From NCBI GenBank assembly GCA_964487685.1, contig CAZASA010000078.1, forward strand, positions 1 to 11,181: a stretch of DNA of 11,181 bases, in the 5' to 3' direction. The notes under the pieces are model-generated. The model saw only the letters and a program-made list of their open reading frames with translations. It was not told where the DNA came from and made no database searches. Below are positions 6,281 to 11,181 of the stretch, piece by piece. This DNA comes from JABDGZ01 sp964487685 (lineage in GTDB: Bacteria > Omnitrophota > Gorgyraeia > Zapsychrales > Fredricksoniimonadaceae). Positions within the stretch are counted from its first letter, which is position 1. The number at the start of each line of letters is the position of its first letter. Both the position numbers and the translations under genes were made by a program.

Positions 6281-9200
6281 TGAGCACTCCTGAATTCGTC
6301 CACCTACACGTCCATACCCAATATTCCCTCTTAGATGGCGCATGCCGGGTGGAGGAGCTGGTCAATAAGGCCGCGAGCTTAGGGATGCCGGCTTTAGGCA
6401 TGACTGACCATGGCAATATGTTCGGGGCTATCCATTTTTACAAGGCCTGTAACAAGGCCAAGATCAAGCCTCTCCTTGGCTGTGAAGCTTATATTTCACC
6501 CACCAGCCGTTTTGAAAAGAACTCTGATCAAAAAAGCATTTCTCATCTGACATTATTAGCCGCGAATAATGAAGGCTATGCCAATTTAATGAAATTAGTA
6601 TCAGCATCATACCTGGAAGGCTTTTATTATAAACCGCGAATTGATAAAGAGATATTAAGCCGCCATGCCCAAGGATTGATCGGTTCGTCAGGTTGCCTCA
6701 AAGGCGAGGTGCCGGGATTATTACTGCGCGGCAATTTTGATGCGGCCCTCAAGGCTGCTGATGATTACCGTCAGATCTTCGCCAAAGGTCATTATTATAT
6801 CGAGCTCATGGACCATGGCATTATGGAGCAGAAAAAAGTCAATGAAGACTTGATCGCGATCGCCCAAAAATTAAACTTGCCCCTGGTGGCCAGTAATGAT
6901 GTGCATTATCTTGAGCAAAATCAGTCCATGGCGCATGAGACCCTGCTTTGCATCCAGACCCAGACGACCTTGGGCGATCCCAACCGCATGCGATTTGCGA
7001 CCGACCAATTCTATTTTAAAGAACCCCAAGCGATGTGTGCGGTCTTTGCAAGTCTTCCCGAAGCGGTCAGCAATACCTTGCTGATTGCCGAGCAATGTAA
7101 TGTCAAACTTGATTTTGACCAGTACCATCTGCCGCGTTATGAAGTGCCGAAGGATTCAAGCCCCAAGGCGTATTTGCTTGAACTTTGTGAAAAAGGGATG
7201 AAAAGGCGCTACCCCGAGGGAGAAAACGCACTCCTACGCCAGCGCCTGGAGCGGGAATTAAAGACCATCGAGGACATGGGTTTTTTAAGTTATTTTTTAG
7301 TAGTTTGGGATTTTATTAATTACGCCAAATCGATCAATGTCCCCGTCGGACCTGGACGCGGATCAGCCGCCGGCAGTATTGTCAGTTATTTATTGGGGAT
7401 CACGGACTTGGATCCCATCAAATACGGCCTTTTATTTGAGCGCTTCATGAACCCGGGCAGGAAAAGCATGCCGGATATTGACATAGACTTTTGTTATGAG
7501 CGCCGCGGTGAGATCATTGACTATGTCACGAAAAAATACGGGGTTGATAATGTGGCCCAGATCATCACCTTCGGGTCCATGCAAGCCAAGGCCGCGGTGC
7601 GCGACGTGGGACGTGCCATGGGGATGAATTATCCGGATGTCGACCGCATTGCCAAGCTCATCCCCAATGAGATCGGGATCACCATTGAACAGGCATTGAA
7701 TGTAGAACCTCAATTGCGTGAGGCCGTTGAATTTGACAAGACCGCCAAACAGTTATTGGCCACCGCCCAGGTCTTAGAAGGCCTCAACCGCCACGCTTCG
7801 ATCCATGCCGCCGGGGTGGTGATCTCAGACAGGCCGCTGACCGAGTATGTGCCTTTGTTTAAAAGTTCGGACGGTCAGATCACCACGGGCTTTGACATGG
7901 ATGGCATTTCCCAAATAGGCCTATTGAAAATGGATTTCCTGGGGCTTCGGACCCTGACGGTTATCGCGGAAACGATAAAACTTATTAAGCAAGAGCGGGG
8001 TATTGACGTAGATATTGACACCTTGCCGCTGGATGATAAAAAAGCCTATGAAATGTTAGGCAAGGCCAACGCGATGGGTGTGTTCCAGCTGGAAAGCGGG
8101 GGCATGAGGGACCTGTTAAAGAAAATGCGTCCGTCCGAATTTGAAGACCTGATCGCGATCCTGGCCTTGTACCGTCCAGGTCCCATGGGATCAGGGATGC
8201 TTGATGATTTTATCAAACGAAAGCGTGGGGACCAAAAGATCTCCTATCCGCATCCCAAGCTCGAGGGTGTTCTTAAAGCCACCTATGGGATCATCCTTTA
8301 TCAAGAGCAGGTCATGCAGATCGCCTCTGTTATCGCGGGCTTTAGCATGGCCCAGGCCGATGACCTGCGCAAGGCCATGGGCAAGAAAATAGCGTCGGAA
8401 ATGCAGAAAATGCGTTCCTTTTTTATAGAAGGATGCGCCAAGACCCATCAGATCGCTGAAGCCCAAGCCAATCAACTATTTGACCTGATCGATTATTTTG
8501 CCGGTTATGGATTTAACCGCAGCCATTCGGCGGCGTATGCCCTTATTACCTATCGTACGGCCTATTTAAAGGCCAATTATCCGGTAGAGTTCATGACAGC
8601 GCTTTTGACTTCTGAAAAAGACAATACAGACAAGGTGGTTGAGTATGTCAAAGAGTGCGGGGCCATGGGCATCAAGGTCTTGGCACCTGACGTGAATTTC
8701 AGCCAGGCCCAATTTGCTGTTGAGAATAAAAAAGACATTCGTTATGGATTATTGGCGGTCAAGAATATTGGTGCCGGGGCGATTGAATCCATGGTCAAAG
8801 CCCGTAAGGAAGGCGATAAATTTAGCTCCATCTTTGATTTTTGCCGCCGGACAGACCTGCGTTTGAATAACCGGAAAGTGGTGGAAAGTTTGGTCAGATG
8901 TGGGGCCTTTGACGGTTTTAATTGCCGGCGGTCCCAAATGATGGCGGTCCTTGAAAAAGCCTTGGAAGCGGGCGTGCGGGGTCAGAAAGAAAAGGAGATC
9001 GGTCAATTTTCATTTTTCAGCACAGGAGAGGAAGAAAGTGGTTTTGGCAAGAACGATGAAAAAATGCCTGATATCGAAGAATGGCCGCAGTCCCAATTAT
9101 TGACCAATGAAAAAGCTTTATTAGGATTTTATTTAAGCGGGCATCCGTTAGACCGTTATAAGACTGAAATTGAGAAGTTTGCTGATTTTACCACCGCTAA

Positions 9201-9717
9201 TATCAAAGGAGCTACTGATGGTCAGGAAGTGCGGATGATCGGGCTCATTACAACGGTCAAACTTACCAGTACTAAAAAGACCAATGAACGCATGGCCATT
9301 GTGGGTTTAGAAGATATCGACGGAGAAATGGAACTGGTGGTATTCCCGTCAAGTTATACCGAGATCGCTTCATATTTGAAAGAAAACACGGTGGTGGTGG
9401 TCAAAGGCAAGGTGAGCTTCCGTGACGGGTTTCCTAAGATGATCGCCAATGAAATGGCCGGGATAGAAGAGGTTTATGAGCTTATCAAATCACTTCAAGT
9501 GGACCTGTCCCACACCAATCAGCATGGATTGGAAAAATTAAAGGAAAAATTAGCGCGTTTTCCGGGTAAAGTCCCGGTTTATCTGCAAATGGATACGAAT
9601 AATTTTAAAAAAGTTGAGATCTTGGTGGGTGAAGACATGTATGTGACGCCCAGTGAGGTCTTAATGGAGGAGCTTAAAGTTTTGGTGGGGGAGAATAATT
9701 TTTCGTTGACACTGTAA
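6280..9717 (+). CDS. dnaE: DNA polymerase III subunit alpha
   Basis: This is the replicative DNA polymerase catalytic subunit, 1145 residues and close to the E. coli length of 1160. The N-terminal PHP domain has HVH (10, 12), D19, H44 in MTDHGN, E69 in GCEAY, H89, C139 in SGCLKGE, and D207/H209 in NDVHY. These are all the positions expected to bind metal, whereas E. coli DnaE has Arg at position 10. The palm has PGRGSAAGS (358-366), the catalytic pair D401 and D403 in PDIDIDF, and D552 in KMDFLGLRTLT. Further motifs are YRPGPMGSGM (from 631), LYQEQVMQIA and GYGFNRSHSAAYA (from 742), then the helix-hairpin-helix part with AVKNIGAGAIESM. QFSFF (909-913) sits where the beta-clamp-binding motif is expected. 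An OB fold starts near 984 (VRMIGLITTVKL), and a short C-terminal domain completes the protein. No intein or frameshift is seen. DnaE1 type; not PolC, which carries an inserted DnaQ-like exonuclease. Confidence 0.98.
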   Translation: MSTPEFVHLHVHTQYSLLDGACRVEELVNKAASLGMPALGMTDHGNMFGAIHFYKACNKAKIKPLLGCEAYISPTSRFEKNSDQKSISHLTLLAANNEGYANLMKLVSASYLEGFYYKPRIDKEILSRHAQGLIGSSGCLKGEVPGLLLRGNFDAALKAADDYRQIFAKGHYYIELMDHGIMEQKKVNEDLIAIAQKLNLPLVASNDVHYLEQNQSMAHETLLCIQTQTTLGDPNRMRFATDQFYFKEPQAMCAVFASLPEAVSNTLLIAEQCNVKLDFDQYHLPRYEVPKDSSPKAYLLELCEKGMKRRYPEGENALLRQRLERELKTIEDMGFLSYFLVVWDFINYAKSINVPVGPGRGSAAGSIVSYLLGITDLDPIKYGLLFERFMNPGRKSMPDIDIDFCYERRGEIIDYVTKKYGVDNVAQIITFGSMQAKAAVRDVGRAMGMNYPDVDRIAKLIPNEIGITIEQALNVEPQLREAVEFDKTAKQLLATAQVLEGLNRHASIHAAGVVISDRPLTEYVPLFKSSDGQITTGFDMDGISQIGLLKMDFLGLRTLTVIAETIKLIKQERGIDVDIDTLPLDDKKAYEMLGKANAMGVFQLESGGMRDLLKKMRPSEFEDLIAILALYRPGPMGSGMLDDFIKRKRGDQKISYPHPKLEGVLKATYGIILYQEQVMQIASVIAGFSMAQADDLRKAMGKKIASEMQKMRSFFIEGCAKTHQIAEAQANQLFDLIDYFAGYGFNRSHSAAYALITYRTAYLKANYPVEFMTALLTSEKDNTDKVVEYVKECGAMGIKVLAPDVNFSQAQFAVENKKDIRYGLLAVKNIGAGAIESMVKARKEGDKFSSIFDFCRRTDLRLNNRKVVESLVRCGAFDGFNCRRSQMMAVLEKALEAGVRGQKEKEIGQFSFFSTGEEESGFGKNDEKMPDIEEWPQSQLLTNEKALLGFYLSGHPLDRYKTEIEKFADFTTANIKGATDGQEVRMIGLITTVKLTSTKKTNERMAIVGLEDIDGEMELVVFPSSYTEIASYLKENTVVVVKGKVSFRDGFPKMIANEMAGIEEVYELIKSLQVDLSHTNQHGLEKLKEKLARFPGKVPVYLQMDTNNFKKVEILVGEDMYVTPSEVLMEELKVLVGENNFSLTL

Positions 9718-9734
9718 GTCGTTGTTGGTACTAT
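9706..9734 (+). promoter_or_regulatory. Extended -10 promoter for the HU/IHF-family gene, inside the dnaE 3' end
   Basis: TTGACA (9706-9711) is followed after 17 bases by TACTAT (9729-9734), which is preceded by TGG and so forms an extended -10 element. The -35 box lies within the last codons of dnaE. Transcription would start near 9741, leaving a leader of about 27 bases that contains the SD. TATAGT at 9732-9737 is a better -10 hexamer but lies 20 bases from the -35. Confidence 0.6.
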
Positions 9735-9767
9735 AGTTAGAATTAATAACGACAAGGAGAGCTTGTA

Positions 9768-10040
9768 ATGACGAAAAAAGATATTGTTTTAAGGATCACG
9801 GATGCGACCGGCATCAAACAAGTTGATGTCAAAAAGATCGTACAGAAGACTTTTGATGTCATCGTCGATTCCCTGATGCAGGGCGATAAGGTGGAACTGC
9901 GCAATTTTGGCGTTTTTAAGGTCAAAGAGCGCCGTGCCCGATTCGGCCGCAATCCCCGCACGGGACAGAGCGTTCCCGTCCCTCCCCGGAAAGTGGTCGT
10001 GTTTAAGTCCGGTTTAGAAATGAAGCAAAAAGTAAAATAA
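9768..10040 (+). CDS. HU/IHF-family DNA-binding protein
   Basis: A 90-residue nucleoid protein, the standard length for the family, that bends or wraps DNA as a dimer. The N-terminal helix pair begins TKKDIVLRITDATG. The beta saddle contains KVELRNFGVFKVKERRARF, and the DNA-inserting arm holds GRNPRTGQ with Pro63, the intercalating proline position of HU. The arm returns through VPPRKVVVFKSG, the family signature. HU cannot be told from an IHF-like homodimer here; LRNFGVF and VPPRKVVVFKSG occur in both. The SD AAGGAG at 9754-9759 is eight bases before the ATG. hisS starts 14 bases after the stop, so the two are probably co-transcribed. Confidence 0.95.
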   Translation: MTKKDIVLRITDATGIKQVDVKKIVQKTFDVIVDSLMQGDKVELRNFGVFKVKERRARFGRNPRTGQSVPVPPRKVVVFKSGLEMKQKVK

Positions 10041-10054
10041 ACCGGGAAATACAC

Positions 10055-11181
10055 GTGAATAAAACCTTCAATGTCCCCCGTGGGACGTCCGATATATTAC
10101 CCGATGCCAGTCCTGTCTGGGAAACATTAGAGTTTCAAGCCAGAAAAATTTGTAAATCCTACGGCTATAGGGAAATCCGTACACCTATCTATGAAGATAT
10201 CAATCTGTTTAAAAGGTCGCTTGGCCAAACCAGCGAAGTAGTCAATAAACAGCTCTTGGAATTAGCTTCCTCAAAAGATGATGAGGGTTTTGCCTTGCGG
10301 CCGGAAGGCACAGCCTCAGTTGTCCGCTCTTATATAGAGAATAGTCTTGATAAGAAAGAACCTTTAAGTAAATTATTTTATATAGGGCCTATGTTCCGCG
10401 GTGAGCGTCCCCAAAAGGGACGTTTGCGCCAGTTCCATCAGATCGGTGTGGAGGCCATAGGCGTTGATGAAGCTTCCCCGTTTCTTGATGCGGAGATCAT
10501 TACTTTAGCGATGCATTTGTTAAAGGAATTCGGTGTTAAAGGCCCAAAATTAAAGATAAACAGTTTGGGATCCGCGGAAGATAAGGCCATTATTTCTTCA
10601 TGGTTACGTGAGCAATTTGCTAAGCATAAGATTGGTCTATGTGAAGAATGTCAGAATCGTTTCGACCGCAATATTTTTAGGGTTTTAGATTGTAAGAACG
10701 AATCTTGCCGTAAAGTTGTTAAAGCCGCTTTAGGCACGGATCTGGATCTTCCGATGTCCCCTGAGTCGAGACAATATTTCAATCAAGTTAAAGATGCGCT
10801 AAACGGATTGGGAGTTTGTTTTGAAGTATCGCCTCAACTGGTACGGGGATTGGATTATTACACCCATACTGTATTTGAGATCACGGCTGATGGTTTAGGA
10901 AGTCAAGATGCCGTCGGTGCAGGAGGGCGGTATAGCAGCTTAGCGCAAGAGTTAGGCGGCAGTGATAAGGTCAGGGGCATTGGCTTTGCATTGGGTATTG
11001 AACGCATCTTATTGGCCAGTGGTCAGACTACAGCTGCATTATCAGCAATAGATGCCTTTGTCATTGCCATGAAGGAAGAATATCAGCCGTTGACATTTAA
11101 ATTATTACAGCAATTGCGAGAGGCTGGCATAGGGACGGATATGAGTTTTACTTGCAGTTCCATGAAATCCCAAATGGGCAA
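10055..11181 (+). CDS. hisS: Histidyl-tRNA synthetase, 3'-truncated by the window edge
   Basis: This cytoplasmic class II aminoacyl-tRNA synthetase charges tRNA-His with histidine. The first 375 codons are visible, plus two bases of the next codon. The GTG start gives MNKTFNVPRGTSDILPD, which fits the conserved HisRS N-terminus (xxRGxxDxLP). A weak GGGA (10044-10047) lies seven bases upstream, and translational coupling to the preceding gene is possible. Motif 2 is LFYIGPMFRGERPQKGR (107-123), then QFHQIGVE. An insertion carries four cysteines (196, 199, 213, 218), as in many bacterial HisRS. The histidine-binding HisA motif is LVRGLDYYTHTVFE (262-275), with catalytic-type Arg264. Motif 3 is GIGFALGIERIL (308-319). 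The C-terminal anticodon-binding domain begins at AFVIAMKEE and is cut after SSMKSQMG. A full-length bacterial HisRS is about 420 residues, so about 50 are missing. Confidence 0.97.
   Translation, partial: MNKTFNVPRGTSDILPDASPVWETLEFQARKICKSYGYREIRTPIYEDINLFKRSLGQTSEVVNKQLLELASSKDDEGFALRPEGTASVVRSYIENSLDKKEPLSKLFYIGPMFRGERPQKGRLRQFHQIGVEAIGVDEASPFLDAEIITLAMHLLKEFGVKGPKLKINSLGSAEDKAIISSWLREQFAKHKIGLCEECQNRFDRNIFRVLDCKNESCRKVVKAALGTDLDLPMSPESRQYFNQVKDALNGLGVCFEVSPQLVRGLDYYTHTVFEITADGLGSQDAVGAGGRYSSLAQELGGSDKVRGIGFALGIERILLASGQTTAALSAIDAFVIAMKEEYQPLTFKLLQQLREAGIGTDMSFTCSSMKSQMG

Overview
The window is an ordinary bacterial chromosomal segment with every gene on the + strand: the 3' two thirds of groEL, a two-gene guanine-nucleotide unit (guaB3-guaA), a lone secreted beta-propeller protein, dnaE, a small HU/IHF-family gene, and the first 375 codons of hisS. 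Coding density is high, the base composition looks moderate, ATG/GTG starts mostly have Shine-Dalgarno (SD) sites, and promoters match the sigma70 consensus. No phage, transposon, CRISPR or RNA gene was seen. The source is probably an uncultured Gram-negative-type bacterium. Gene style (cyanobacterial-like GuaB3, lysine-rich tail, DnaE with an intact PHP site, a GroEL ending in GGMGGMY) would fit a PVC-related lineage such as Omnitrophota, but that is a weak inference.

Layout: groEL ends at a textbook hairpin terminator (1107-1160). Four bases later comes a perfect consensus promoter (TTGACA-17-TATAAT) that drives guaB3 and guaA, which are 29 bases apart and presumably co-transcribed. GuaA makes GMP from XMP. 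GuaB3 is an IMP-dehydrogenase-fold enzyme without CBS domains, and its true reaction (IMPDH or GMP reductase) is the open question of this operon. GuaA carries an unusual 58-residue lysine-rich N-terminal extension with a tandem octapeptide repeat. The secreted protein follows, with its own SD, visibly AT-richer sequence, a signal peptide, a helical region, seven FG-GAP-like segments suggesting a seven-bladed propeller, a Thr/Ser-rich linker and a four-cysteine tail.

A second perfect hairpin separates it from dnaE, and the right arm of that hairpin contains the only SD-like bases upstream of the dnaE start. The replicative polymerase alpha subunit has all nine PHP metal-ligand positions, so it may proofread by itself. 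Its last codons overlap a good promoter for the HU/IHF-family gene, which runs closely into hisS.

No new multi-gene system was found. The points most worth checking are the GuaA tail, the GuaB3 reaction, the orphan propeller protein, and the hairpin at the dnaE start.
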